Assembly (NCBI GenBank): GCA_035079385.1
Contig: JAVHKY010000013.1
Coordinates: 434,001 to 498,000, forward strand
Length of the DNA: 64,000 nt
Origin: Aspidiotus rigidus
Taxonomy: Eukaryota > Arthropoda > Insecta > Hemiptera > Diaspididae
Reading direction: 5' to 3'
Part shown: piece after piece, positions 39,300 to 52,100 of the stretch
How the letters are laid out: each line of letters opens with the position of its first letter
Position numbering within the stretch: the first letter of the stretch is position 1
Position numbers and translations under genes: made by a program
Notes under the pieces: model-generated
Told to the model about the DNA's origin: nothing
The model's database searches: none
What the model saw: only the letters and a program-made list of their open reading frames with translations

Positions 39300-42200
39300 A
39301 CTTTCATATTATTTGAATAGCTATAAAAAATTAATTGATAAAATTCCCTCGCGCTCCTCTAAAAATTTTAAGGTATACTGTATTAATTCGGGGAAAAAGT
39401 ATAAATTCATTGTCACGTAGAAATAACTATGATATGTACTGTATACGAAAAATATCTTCTAAAATTTCCTCGTGGATACTTGACATCTTTTGAGTGCACA
39501 TTTGAATTAATATTTACCTAACTACTTAAAATATTCGTAGTTCCTGCGCTAATGTTGTTCAGTTCACACAAAATATTTTTAATTTTAGGAAACGGTTTGG
39601 AGCCAGTGCCTACATGTCTTATATTCAATCTTGCATCCATGTCGTCTTGTAACGTAGCACACGATCGCTTAGGTACTGATTATTATCGCCCGTCATTACA
39701 ATGCTACAAGTATTTTCCAACAGCTCTGATCTTCGTGTCAGGGGTAATGTAGGCAATGCCCTTTACTCTACGCCCTCAACCTGGTGTAAGCTATCGTTTC
39801 TTTCCAATTTCAAATGGAATTATATGCGCTTGAATAGTAAGAGAATATTGAGAATCGTCTGTTTGTTGTTTTCTCCGGAACAGATTTTTCAATTATAGGA
39901 CTGAATTTGAGTTAACTGGGGCCGTCTAAAAATCTACACGTACTTATATCGCACGTCCATTGATAGTTAATTTTGTGAGAACGTTTATCATAACATTTTT
40001 TTTCTCTTATTCGACCTAGGAGAATAGAAAAAAGAAAACGACCAGGTCTTTTTTCTTTTCTTCTACCTATTAATAACTGTTTTCAACGATGAAATTATAC
40101 AACAGTGGGACGTCGTCATGATCGTTACTATCGGAAAATTATGTATATCTGGACTCGTTGCCTCAGCGTCAAATTGTAGATTAATCGAGGTTGACCGCCA
40201 CCAAGTTACAGTAAATTAAAAGAAGGAAGAGAAGGAAAACCCAAACTCACTACTGTTCGAGAGAGGGAGCAGCGATACTCTGCAGCGTCACCCATGTAGG
40301 GGGTTCAACCGTTATATGTACGGCCAAAAATTACTCGGCGCCTTATATCCGAATGTGTACGTCGAACTTCTAAATAATTTGTTTATCGAAAATAGACATC
40401 AAAAATTAATTGAAACATAAATTTTACGTAATTATAGACAAGAACTGGTCGAATGCATGTTAAAGGAAATGCCGGCTATAGAGAGTAGAGGCAGAAGCAG
40501 CGTCATGTAGATTGTTATAACCACTGTACCAAGTAAGTTATTTTTGGTATTTATGAATCGTGTCTAGATTACATATAAATATTATCGCATACTATTCCGG
40601 CGAGCAATAATCAAAAACAAATGAACAACTGTATTAGCGGGGTTATTTTGAGTATAAACTAGCCTTAATAATATACAGACTATCGGTATTTTTGGGTATG
40701 TAGAAAATTTTTTTAGAATTATTCGTCTTTTCATAGTAGTTTCAAAGCTTGTTAAAAAGAATAAAGAATTGATATAGAGAAATACCTACATTAGAGAGAC
40801 TTAGGTACAAGATGCAACAATTTGAATAATTCGATGATTAAAATCTAATGAGAAAGGAACTAGAGTAAAATCGATCCGCTCTTTGACGACTAATTTAAGG
40901 AGAAAAGGAACGAAAAATTTTAATTCGTGATAAAATTTCCTTAAACATCTTCCGGAATCCATCACAATTTGACTTACATAATTCATAACAAATTTGTTAA
41001 ACGAGGTAAGGCCTAGTTGCCATCCTCCAACACCCTGTTTTTTTTTTTTTTTTTATTATCATTATTTTGTATTTTTGTATTTTTTTTTTTTTTTTTCTCT
41101 TCCTTCTAAATTTCTGTAATTTTGTTTTTCTCTTCCTTGTTTTGTAATGTTTCTTTTTTTATTTTCATCTTTATTTTTTATTTTGTTTATTTTGTTTATT
41201 TTTTTATATTTTTTTATTATTTTCACAATAAAGGGTGTATAAAAAAAAAAAAAGATTTAGAGGAAATAGGAACAATAAAGAAAGAAAATTTTCCACTTCA
41301 AGAAAACCATTGAACTAACCGTACTTTGTACTTTTATCGATATCGATTGTATTGATACATCGATATTGATATTTGTATCGGTGCCTTGTCTTAGGCCATG
41401 GAGGTTATAGGCTATAGCAGTAAAGCCTAGTATACTGCATGTCATGCCTATAATATAATGAAGGCTAAGGATACAGGTCCCAAATTGGCGAAGGTCGACA
41501 TTTTTTCAATTCCTGAAAATAAGTCGAGGTCATTGATGACGTCATAGAGTGTCTCGTATTTCCAAACTTCTGACTGACCCCCAGACCAAAGACATATATA
41601 TATATATATAAATACCTTCCTGTCGCAAATTATTTCTTGTAAAAATTGCCATCCCTGGTGCCTTGATTGCGGGGTTGACACGCGCAACTTCCGCTTCTTT
41701 AGTACAATTTTTGACTGATTAAAGATGATCGTTGAAATACAATCTCTAATCTTGGAACACCACAAAATATATTTCCTCTTCTGTATGAAGAGACAATTTT
41801 CAACGATATTGAATGATAAAGTACCTGACGATGAAAAAACTCTTTAGACTCAAAAATATTATATTCGACTTTTACCAGGGTGTAAAAACGCATGGGCTTA
41901 TCTGTAAAATAATGAACATTCTAAAAGTGGCCATATTTTGGAATGTAGGAAACCTCATGTGCACAAGGTCAATTTTGGTATCAGGTTCATACGTTTCGCT
42001 CGGACAGATAGAAATGGAAGCTTAATGCAATCTTATTTTAAATCATCTTCTGGGCTGTCGTAGTTTCATGCTCGAAAATTCTTCTATTTATTCTGGATTG
42101 TGTTCATTAATTTCGTAACACGAAACTTGCATTTTAGAAAAAGAAAAAAAAAATGGGAAAAATGTCGAAATGTTCGAACTAAAGATAAAATTCGAAGATC

Positions 42201-42400
42201 CCATTCTTTTCTGTGAACTCTTTCTGCAGAATATTCTTAAGATACAGTTCAATCTCTTCAGTTTTTTGCTAGAAAAAGTCGTTCAAGTCTTCGAAAAGTT
42301 TGTTAGTAGGTAATTAAAAAAATTGGCAGATCTTCACATATCAAGTGAATTATGGCAAAATTACTACGAAGTGTTTTATTTCTTAAATTAAGTAGAACGA
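39300..42400. other. no gene called; T-rich tract at about 41,038-41,250
   Basis: Contains T-rich low-complexity sequence (41.04-41.25 kb) and a (TA)n run near 41,590. Region 40,251-40,310 may hold a 5-prime exon of the TPR-like gene on the minus strand. Confidence 0.4.
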
Positions 42401-42403
42401 GAA

Positions 42404-42664
42404 ATGAGCACTAATAAATTCAATCAATATAGGAAGAGTCTTCATAAAAACAAAAGCGAAAAAAAGCCTTTGATATTAACATTTGATGTTCCCATGGCAG
42501 AAATACCGGTATTATATCCTTATTATGTAGGTAAAATAAATCCATTTCTCCATTATGACTTTAATATGTCCCCATTTGAGGATGTATTAAAGTCATTCTG
42601 TCAAAAGTTCAACGGAAAGATCTTCGATCAAATTGCATTTCTCGTTCAAATTTTTCCTAATTAA
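42404..42664 (+). CDS. possible small protein, 86 residues
   Basis: An ATG-initiated frame with balanced composition (MSTNKFNQYRKSLHKNKSEK.., later MAEIPVLYPYYVGKINPFLH). It has no recognisable domain, signal peptide or splice link. It is convergent with mRpL40, whose stop lies about 350 bp downstream. It could be the terminal exon of an unseen gene, a young gene or a chance frame. Confidence 0.25.
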   Translation: MSTNKFNQYRKSLHKNKSEKKPLILTFDVPMAEIPVLYPYYVGKINPFLHYDFNMSPFEDVLKSFCQKFNGKIFDQIAFLVQIFPN

Positions 42665-43011
42665 GAATCTAATTACGCGTAAAACATTTCTGAAAGAAAA
42701 GAAAAAAACGATTATTGAATAGGAATGATTGGTAATGAATAATACTATACAAATAAAAGTCATCACTAATAAGGCTTTTGCATTTTTTTCGCTAAAATCT
42801 GATTTTCTGAAAACTACGAACTTCGTAAATAAAATTCGAGACTGCTTGTCTACCTGCTCGTATTTCTGTATGGAAGCACAATGAAAATCCCCCATTTTTC
42901 AAAATAGAAATTCGAACATTCAACACTACTATAGAGAAGTCTTTCGAAACTAACATGTATTTTTTATCACAAAAATCGACATAACGAAACAAATAAATGT
43001 CAGAATTATAA

Positions 43012-44022
43012 CTATTTTCCTTTTTCTTCTTTCTTTTTCTTAAAATATTCTTCTCGAGAGCTTTGAAACTGTATTCCCAATCTTTTCAGTTCTTTCTTAT
43101 CCGGAAGTTTCGGAGCTTCCCATTTGTTAGAAACATCAATATACTCTCCATCTGGATTGAAATAATTTGGAATAGGCGGCGTTTGCGTAACGCCGGTAGC
43201 TTTAAATGGTAAAAATGTCTCGTCAATCTGAAAAAGTAGTTCGAAAAGATTCATTTAAAGTTCGAGACGCAAAAAAGACATGGTTTTGAACACAAACAAA
43301 CCTGGATTGCTTTTTCGTACAATTCGGGCGATTCTTTCAACAATTCTTCTAGAGCTCGATGCTGAGTGTATTCAATTCGATCGATAAGTTGCAAATCTTT
43401 AGCGTGTTGTTCAGTCTTATAGGCTGTCCAGTGTCGGAGGAGCTCTTCTCGTTCTTCCAATTTTTCAGCTGGAACGAGTTTTCTTTCTCGCGTATATAAA
43501 CTGCAAAAAAACGAAATTCGTACAAGCCACAGAAGCGAAAAAAAAAAAAAAAATTGTAATCGTTATCTTACTCTCGATTGTCGACTATTTTGTACGGGAT
43601 ATCCATCTCTTCCAAAGGCTTCAGTTGTTTCTCCATTTTCATTAATCGTCTACACTCTCTCCATACCCTTTTACGTTTCTTTTCAATCTTGAGTTTTTCT
43701 AAAGCTGGATCGCCTGTCTTTTTCTTCTTCTTCTGCGGTAATCCCCTACAATTAATACGCGCCAGAATTAAACATAATTCGGCCTCAACTGATACCAATA
43801 AGAAAATAAAGAAATAAGTTATAGATGACTCACTGCAGAGCCATTGTTGTCCTCATCCATAGCGGTTGAGTGAATGTTGAGAAGGATGATGAGTTTATCT
43901 TGAATGTGGACCTAAAGCAATAATCAAAGTGAAATGCCGCATTTAGTATCAACGAATATCGTTTCTGGGCTCAACACTTACTTTCCGAAAGAGGAAGCTA
44001 GACGATTAGCGAACCCAAGCAT
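43012..44022 (-). CDS. mRpL40: mitochondrial ribosomal protein L40
   Basis: Five exons (44022-43982, 43911-43834, 43745-43572, 43500-43302, 43227-43012), all GT-AG and phase-consistent, give 235 residues. Residues 1-40 (MLGFANRLASSFGKSTFK.., rich in Ser, Thr and Arg and poor in acids) look like a mitochondrial import sequence. The body holds the L40 hallmarks: KKKKKTGDPALEKLKIEKKR, a charged helical segment (EEREELLRHWTAYKTEQH..ALEELLKESPELYEKAIQ), and the C-terminal block TPPIPNYFNPDGEYIDVSNK, which matches the family motif TPPxPNYxPPxGxYxDxT. The protein belongs to the large subunit of the mitochondrial ribosome. A Lys-rich tail (EEYFKKKKEEKGK) ends it. The length is slightly above the mammalian protein (about 206). 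No disabling changes were seen. The start was chosen because it opens the presequence. Confidence 0.93.
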
Positions 44023-44351
44023 AATAAATCTTATTAAAATCAAAATTCACCATCAAAATTTAGACACAATCAAATAATTCATCTCGTTACTTTGATTGAA
44101 ATTTTCAAAAAGAAAATTCTGTATTCAACTCACGATCACGAAGATACCAAAGAAAGTATTTTGATGATAATAATTATTAATAAATCGAATTCGTAATTTC
44201 GAATACAGTTCATACCATGTTTGATGCTGTAGAGCTGCAAAAACTCCGCCAATTTAAATTTTGGAACCAAGATGGCGGTTGAATGTATCTGTAGTCAGTT
44301 CGATTTGAATTTTCGGTTTTGATAATAAGATTATTTTCAATTTTTCCAGAA

Positions 44352-46478
44352 TCCTAATAAAACACACTTTGTTTACAAACCGTCGAACGTGGTGTCTGTC
44401 GATCAGTGGCCACCGGGGTGCGCTCACTCGGTCCTGCGTGTCGACAGCAAGGGTGCTATCGGCTATCATTCATCACAACCATACATTGAATATTTTCAGA
44501 AAATTTTTATTATTATCAAAATTCATATGTCATTATTATCATTCTGCTATTTTGTGTTCGAAACTTTGAAATTGAAAGAGGACTGAACTGAACAACTGAG
44601 AAACAATTGATATTCATTTTTCAGCCAGAATATAACGAAACAAAATTAAAAATTGTTGGATAGGATAGTGTTGGAAAACATAAATGGGTATCATTGATTT
44701 GTGATCGCATCTAGCTTCGGTTTTTCGTATACTGGTATTATATGAAATTTGGAACGAAATAGGATCAGCGAGAAGTTGAAATTCTAATTTCCTAAGAAAA
44801 CCAATTACGAAATGAACGGCCAGGTTTTGTGTTTTCTGTTGTGGATGAAGTCTATCGGATGAAAAGATCAATAAGCGCAAGTGAACTATTACTCATTAAC
44901 AGGAGAAAGAGGTTGAAAATAGTAAGTACGGTAGGTTGATGTGCTCTTGATCGATTGTAGAAATAGAATCGTGATTCGAGTTTTGAATACAGAACGTGAT
45001 TCTCGATCGCATGAAGTGATACTGCTCTTACTTATTTATCAATCCAAGTATCGGATACTGGTAGATGAATTTTCCTTATTGTTAGACTATTTTGTAGGTC
45101 CTATTTTTAGTCCGCAAGTACTTGAATTCTCGAAATCGAAGGAAAAACTAGCCTGTGAGATTTATTTCACAAATCGCGGAACAACATTAGAAAATGTTCC
45201 ATAATGTCGTAAGAGGTAGATATTTTAATCGACAGTACTGATGATACTTGATCGCATATAGTATCTGCTTTTTGTGAATTATGAAATTTCAAATTATTTT
45301 GTAGGTTCTTATGTTTTGGTTCTCAGGAACTCGAATGCTCTAAATCAAAAGAGAAGCGCAATGAGATTTAATCTACAAATCCCGAAAGTAAATAGAAAAA
45401 TATCATCTGAATAGTAGGAGTAGTTTGATGTGTTTTTGATCAATTGCGATGAGTTTTTGATCAATTGCGTAAATACAATATTATGTAGAATCGTGATTCG
45501 AATTATGAATACAGAACGTGATCTTTGATTGTTTGAAATGATATCTACGCTTATTAATTTACTTATCAATATCAATCGGGTATCCAGTTCCAGTAGGATT
45601 TTATTATCAGAGAAAGTGGTTAGATGTGGCTGTCGTGATATTTAGTGATGTTTTAACAGGAAACCTGTTCTATAGGGGGCTTTTTGAGAATCTTGCCGTC
45701 CGCTGTCCAACAAAAAACTTGGAAAAATTTGGACTATCGAGCCATATATGATAGGAATTTTTTTCAAATCCCCCTTGTATCATATATAGCTCAAGAGTCA
45801 ACATTTTAACAGGGATCCTGTTCTATGAGTGGCTTTTTGAGAAATTTGCCTTCCGCCGTCCAACAAAAAACTTGGAAAAGTTTTGACTCTCGAGCTAAAT
45901 ATGATAGGAGGGAGACTTTGAAAAAATTTCGACTATCGAGTCATATATGATAGGAAGGGGATTCAAAAAAATTTTGACTATTGAGCCATATATGATAGGA
46001 GAGGGACTTGGAAGGTCTAGGCCATCTTTATACTACTTTATCTAGGTCTAGGCTCCCTTGAATTCTCAATACCAAATCCCATATGACTCATATTGAAGAA
46101 ATTCTGAAAAATATAAGACTATGATGGTCAGAAACCCACACCTCGGTCTTGACAGAGCTAGGACAAAATTAGCCTTTACCCATACCAGCGGGCTGTTTGT
46201 TGGTTGAGTTTGGAATTGCGTGCGTGTGTGTGCGTGTACTGGTGGGAACAGTGAACTAGATGGCAAGTGGTAATACATATTTGACTATTGAAGGTTCAAA
46301 CGTTATGAGCTCTCATGAAATATGGTATCTTTCACAAGTGATAGTCCATCGGCGGCGTGCTCTTTGCGAGCGCGAAGCGCGAGCCCGTAATCCTAAAACT
46401 GCGAGTGCGAAGCGTGAGCCTGTCTGGCGCCGCAGGCCTAGCCGCCAGGCGCGCCGAAGGCGTGCCGCAAGCGGCTAG
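44352..46478 (+). mobile_element. non-autonomous Helitron, first of a tandem pair
   Basis: Starts A|TCCTAATAAAACACAC then TTTGTTTACAAACCGTCG, and ends with the nested hairpin CTAGCCGCCAGGCGCGCC-GAA-GGCGTGCCGCAAGCGGCTAG (46,439-46,478), followed by T. The GCGAGCGCGAAGCGCGAGC-type stretch before the hairpin is a common Helitron tail feature. Contains two nested AACAGG-family repeats (45,656 and 45,808). No Rep or helicase frame. It is over 90% identical by eye to the next copy and holds the intact target site for the 8.2 kb insertion there (CTATAGGGGG at about 45,670). Confidence 0.85.
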
Positions 46479-48280
46479 TCCTATATAATAAAGCGCGGTT
46501 TGTTTACAAACCGTCGAATGTGGTGTCTGTCGATCAGTGGCCACCGGGGTGCGCTCACTCGGTCCTGCGTGTCGACTGCAAGGGTGCTATCGGCTATCAT
46601 TCAGCACAACATCGATACGTTGAATATTTTCAGAAAATTTTTATCATTATTAAAATTTGACTGTCATTATTATCATTCTGCTATTTTGTGTTCGAAACTT
46701 TGAAATTGAAAGAGGACTGAACTGAACAACTGAGAAACAATTGATATTCATTTTTCAGCCAGAATAACGAAACAAAATTAAAAATTGTTGGATAAGATAG
46801 TGTTGGAAGACATAAATGGGTATCATTGATTTGTGATCGCATCTAGCTTCGGTTTTTCGTATACTGGTATTATATGAAATTTGGAACGAAATAGGATCAG
46901 CGAGAAGTTGAAATTCTAATTTCCTAAGAAAACCAATACGAAATGAACGGCCAGGTTTTGTGTTTTCTGTTGTGGATGAAGTCTAGGTATCGGATGAGAA
47001 GATCAATAAGCGCAAGTGAACTATTACTCATTAACAGGAGAAAGAGGTTGAAAATAGTAAGTACGGTAGGTTGATGTGTTATTGATCGATTGTAGAAATA
47101 GAATCGTGATTCGAATTATGAATACAGAACGTGATTCTCGATCGCATGAAGTGATACTGATACTGCTCTTACTTATTTATCAATCCAAGTATCGGATACT
47201 GGTAGATGAATTTTCCTTATTGTTAGACTATTTTGTAGGTCCTATGTTTTAGTCCGCAAGTACTTGAATTCTCGAAATCGAAGGAAAAACTAGCCTGTGA
47301 GATTTATTTCACAAATCGCGGAACAACATTAGAAAATGTTTGATAATGTCGTAAGAGGTAGATATTTTAATTGACAGTACTGATGATACTTGATCGCATA
47401 TAGCTTCTGCTTTTTGTGAATTATGAAATTTCAAGTTATTTCATAGGTTCTTACGTTTTGGTTCTCAGGAACTCGAATGCTCTAAATCAAAAGAGAAGCG
47501 CAATGAGATTTAATCTACAAATCCCGAAAGTAAATAGAAAAATATCATCTGAATAGTAGGAGTAGTTTGATGTGTTTTTGGTCAATTGCGATGAGTTTTT
47601 GATCAATTGCGTAAATACAATATGTAGAATCGTGATTCGAATTATGAATACAGAACGTGATCTTTGATTGTTTGAAATGATATCTACGCTTAATTAATTT
47701 ACTTATCAATATCAATCGAAGTATCCAGTTCCAGTAGGATTTTATTATCAGAGAAAGTGGTTAGATGTGGCTGTTGTGATATTTAGTGATGTTTTAACAG
47801 GCAACCTGTTCTATCCCGTTGAATAATCTGTTACCCTATTGTGACGAGTGGAAAATCTACCCTATAAATTGCCTTTCTGTGACCCTAGTTCCCCTCCAGC
47901 AATTTCTCCAGGAAAAGTGCATCGGTGCATTTGTGACCCTGTAACCCAACAGTGACCCTACATATTCCCGAAAAGTGGTAACCCTACTCAACGCACGGTA
48001 TACCCTATTGTGACACTGAAGTAACCTTCGAAGTGCATAGGATCAGTAACTCATTAGTAACCTTAAAGTGACCCTGTTGTAGTCCTTGGACGAGCAACCC
48101 TAGAATCGCCACACTGTGACCCTTTAGTAACGCGATACCCGTACTCTGTAGTAGACCTGTAGTAGACCTGTAGTTGCCCTGAAATGACACTTTCGGTTTC
48201 TCTTTGGTAACTCTACTGTGACCATGTAGCGACCCCATTATGGCTACCCTATAGTAGCCCTAGTACAGCCCCTTTATCGC

Positions 48281-48596
48281 CTCCACAAAAAGGGCTACTG
48301 TAGGGTTGTTAGTAACCCTATAGTAGCCTTTTTCATAGAGGTCATTGCCTCTACAAAAAAGGCTACTATAGGGTTGCTAAAAACCCTATAGTAGCCTTTT
48401 TCGTACAGGTCATTGCCTTCACCAAAAAGGCTACTATAGGGTTCCTAAGAAGCCTACTGTAGCCCTTTTCATGGAGGTCGTTGCCTTCATGAAAAGGGCT
48501 ACAGTAGGCTTCTTAAGAACCCTATAGTAGCCTTTTTGGTGAAAGCAATAGCCTCCACAAAAAAGGCTACAATAGGATTCTTAAAAATCCTACAGT
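48281..48596. repeat. array of about five palindromic units (68-70 bp)
   Basis: Each unit is an inverted repeat: AAAAAGGCTACTATAGGGTT, a few bases, then AACCCTATAGTAGCCTTTTT, separated by a spacer of about 22 bp (CGTACAGGTCATTGCCTT type) that is itself partly symmetrical. The units differ by a few substitutions, often compensatory across the stem (for example CTGTAGGCTTCTTAAGAACC against CTATAGGGTTCCTAAGAAGC). Array ends coincide with the inner edge of the left terminal region of the 8.2 kb insertion. Confidence 0.9.
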
Positions 48597-49098
48597 AAAG
48601 CCCACATAATAGTACAACACAATGTTTATAAAATGAATGCAGTGTATTATTAGAAATGAAATAACGAAAATTACAATTTACGCGTCATGAATACTGAAAT
48701 GTAACGATTAAATTGAAATAATACGAAGTAAATGTAATCGACGGATATAACGGAACAGAATAGTGCAAATAATGAACGAGAAGTGAACGTTTTTTACAAA
48801 TTAGCATTTTAAGTATCAAAAAATTGCGACGTTAGCGCATAATTATCTCAAGCGAATTGAAGAAAAGAGCACCAGTAAAAGTTAAAAAATACAAACGAAT
48901 GGCGAAGTCGAAATATAAATAAAATATTGAAATAAAAAATAATTTAAAAAGAAATGTACGTACAAATAAAGCGATAAGGAATGGCGAAGTCGGAATGAGA
49001 ATAAATTGAAACAAAAAATTCAAAAAGAAATTCGCGTACAGTAAGCGTGTCCCTAGAAACCCTACAACATGCGAGCGAAACAAACAAAATTGGTCTAT

Positions 49099-50932
49099 CT
49101 ACTCCGTCGGAGAATGGTGGTCATCGTTGACAGTTAAAGATGAGGAAGTCTTACGAAGCTTAGCGAGTTGTTCTTCAAGTTCTTCATCTAGCAATTCTGA
49201 CAACGAATCATTGAATGGTGGGGCTGACGTGACCGACGTATTGGTACGAGAATGCTGCTGCAACTGACCTATGGGTGAAAGATAAAATACGTTTATTAAG
49301 AGGGTAAGAAAATTCAAGAAAAGCGACATAGTTCAGTCGAACGAAACACGAACTTGGCACAAACCTGGAGCATAGATTTTTTTGCGCAACCCACCTTTAT
49401 GGTAAATTTGGTGAGGATAAGCTTTGTACCGAGGTAGTATCATACGAGAAAAAGTGAAAAAAAAAAAAAGAAAAAAAAGAGGAACTGTCAGGAATTCTTA
49501 TAAGGATACCATTTCTGACAAATATGCGCAAAAAATCTACATCGAAGATTGTACCAGAATCGTCTCCGTCTCCCCCCCCCCCCCTTCTAATGTGATCGGA
49601 GTAACAGTAATTTTTGTATGAAAGTTTACCTTCCTGATCTCGAGCTTCTCTCGACGCCGAACTGTTGACTGTAACTTTTTTTTCCACATTCAGGCACCGA
49701 CGTTTACATACGGTGCGACTGGATTTCAACCACCTTTGAATGATCGCGCGAACTTTATCGCGGTGATCCTTCTTGTTCCACGCTGCTGTAATAGCGGGAC
49801 CATCACTCCTACGAAGGTGATTAGGTCGTACGATTGGTAGGTATTCACTCGGCCAGTTGCTGGTTTCACCTGAAACAGACATGTAGACTAGAGTACGCGA
49901 AGAAGAAAAAATAAAAAGAACCTGCGAAAAAATACTCACGAATTATTATTTCGTACGCTTCAGTGTATTGAATCCACTGAATATAGAACATTTCGGCACC
50001 ATTTACGAATGCTTCATTCGATACATTCGGGTCATTCTCGTCATTATTTTTCTCCCCGTTGAAAGATAAACGAAAAATGTTTCTCAACAAAGAGTATAAA
50101 GCATGAGTGTATCCTTCTCGAATAGGATTGTGCATTCGTACTGCCTGAATCTGCAAACATAATGAATGAGAGTACATAAAAAGAATCAGTTATACAAGTG
50201 CACACGGTAAGAAACGTCTAAGCATTTGAGTAAGCAATACAACTTACAAAATTTTCTCGCACGACGCTTTCAAAGTACAAACTAGTAGTTTTTATTTTTT
50301 CATCAAACGCCAAGAACTCCGATTTACTTGATTTTGGTAAATCGAGACGATGGAACAATTCATGACTCGTGATGGACTCGGTGTCCCGTTCATTTTGGGA
50401 ACATTCGACCAACGACGATGAGGTTGATTCGGCTACATCAGAAAATGGCAAATGACAGAATGGCGAATTGCTCGATGGTGTACTCCAGACTGACGGGCTG
50501 GGTCGAACGCGATAGATTTCGAAGGAGTTGTTTCTCCATTGCCTGGCGTAGTCAGATAAGAGTAAAGAGAGCAGTCTGAGGCGCGAGAAGCACCATCATC
50601 AGCACCATCATGTACAACATATCTGTAATAATAATTTCATTGAAAATGTAGTTCAATATGTAAGAAATCAACACAGCCAAATAATACACGCGCTTACCCG
50701 AAATTGTTTTCAACGTTGACAGACGCATCTTCGAGAGTCTTTTCCGGCTTCTTTTCCTTCGCGACAGGTAACAACGAACTTCCGTAGGAGAATCTCGCTT
50801 TTGCTTTAGGTTGCCTCTCCGCACTAGGAAGGTATTCATTCTCAGGTACTGGTAAAGTGGATACGTCCGATAACAAACTGCTCGCGCTTTCAGACTTGAT
50901 CCACGTCGAGGCTTCGTCGTAAGACAATAGCG
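49099..50932 (-). pseudogene. unknown spliced gene inside the 8.2 kb element, one frameshift
   Basis: Exons (minus): 50932-50698, 50622-50248, 50150-49940, 49869-49630, 49268-49099. All junctions are GT-AG and phases agree if one base is missing in exon 2 at about 50,495-50,505, where the frame ..KSIAFDPA must shift to ..SPSVWSTPSSNSPFCH. About 410 residues are seen; the first exon and start codon were not found. The order is a Ser/Pro-rich acidic region (WIKSESASSLLSD, TTPGNGETTPSKS), then a denser region that is probably folded (EKIKTTSLYFESVVRENFIQ, AVRMHNPIREGYTHALYSLL, RNIFRLSF, AEMFYIQWIQYTEAYEIIIR, WPSEYLPIVRPNHLRR, RDKVRAIIQRWLKSSR), and a C-terminal acidic helix (SELLDEELEEQLAKLRKTSS). 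I do not recognise the family; it shows no transposase motif and looks like a cellular regulatory protein. The single indel may be a mutation or a base-calling error beside CCC. Confidence 0.65.
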
Positions 50933-51779
50933 CTGAAAATAAGGAAAGCATCAAAACGCACCAAAAAAAGAAGAAAAAAAAAAAAACATAATATTTCATT
51001 CTTGTACTTCGCAATTTATAACACGAGCTATCTTATCGAGTACTTACTGTAGGCAAATAAGTAATATTATACGTGCGATAGGTATGCGGCCGAAGTATCA
51101 GAAATAATCGAGCGTCTTTTTCAATCAAACATACACCCGAGTGAGAATATTACTGAACAATCATTGCGGAATTTCTTGTTTCAGACTCGAACTTGAGGTA
51201 CGAAAGCTCGCTTCGATAGCGCATTGAAAACCAAAAATTCGGTAGGCTGAGAATCAGGAAATGAAGCAACATAAATTCATGAGAAATAAGAGAGTGAAGA
51301 ACGAGAAAGGAAAATAGATTCGAGATCGAATATAGCGAAGATGGAAACATTTGACGATCGAGTGGTTACTACGTAAACCATTTCAGTGACTGTATACATT
51401 GACAGACTAGAAAGAAATCGTACGTTACTTTATGCAGAAATAGTCGCTAATTATGATATTGTCTAATAAATAAAATGCAGTATTTAAATGCTTACGTAAT
51501 GACGAATCGATTTTCAATCGGCGAGAATACTTGATACGCGAGAACACTGATGGACGAGTTGTACATTCACGATACCAAATTTGCACTGAAAAGAAAAGTG
51601 AACTGATGGTAATAATATTTCGTAAAATAAAACAACTTTATGAGCGATTCGCCTAGACACGTACTTTACTGATTGGAGAGAATGAATATTCATATGCGTT
51701 GAACATGAACCATCAAACACCATCGAAAACGTACAAAGTGAAAGAGACGTAAGGCAGCGATTATCCACAAATTGAAGTA

Positions 51780-52100
51780 CAATATCGAATGGCGAGCTAA
51801 GAATAACGTGGCGACAAGCTGAAAAGTTGATATTATATCGAGTTATTGAATACTATCTATCGTATGAGGTGTACATGAAACACGATTCCATATATGGCAA
51901 ATAATGCGAAAAAATAACGTACTTGCACATGCAAATTATGAATCACGACGAATGAAATCCAATCTTTCAATGTACTGCGTTGACAGGCACCGTATCCGCG
52001 TTAACGTGAATTACTTACACTTTCAAATCTTTTCGACGAATGTGAACGATTTTTTTTTTGCACCAACTGCCGAAACATGGCGGCTATAAACGACAATTGC
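51780..52100. promoter_or_regulatory. possible bidirectional promoter region
   Basis: This lies between the minus-strand gene (coding from 50.93 kb downward) and the plus-strand exon series. At 52,071-52,091 CCGAAACATGGCGGCTATAA contains AACATGGCGGC, a strong YY1/Pleiohomeotic-type match of the kind found at downstream promoter positions. Several GTAAG-type donors follow on the plus strand. Start sites cannot be placed by eye. Confidence 0.35.

Noticed and set aside
48281..48596. CRISPR-like spaced repeat
   Set aside because: Units are palindromes with near-identical spacers in a eukaryotic intron-rich genome; not a CRISPR array.
49397..49939. 180-codon minus-strand frame as one exon
   Set aside because: Only 49,630-49,869 is exon; the two ends read through introns, one of them a polypyrimidine-rich tract giving SFFSFFFFHFF.
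50933..51014. MRSTRMKYYVFFFFFFFW.. as a start and signal peptide of the 49-51 kb gene
   Set aside because: The Phe run is the polypyrimidine tract before a CAG acceptor, so this is intron, not a signal peptide.
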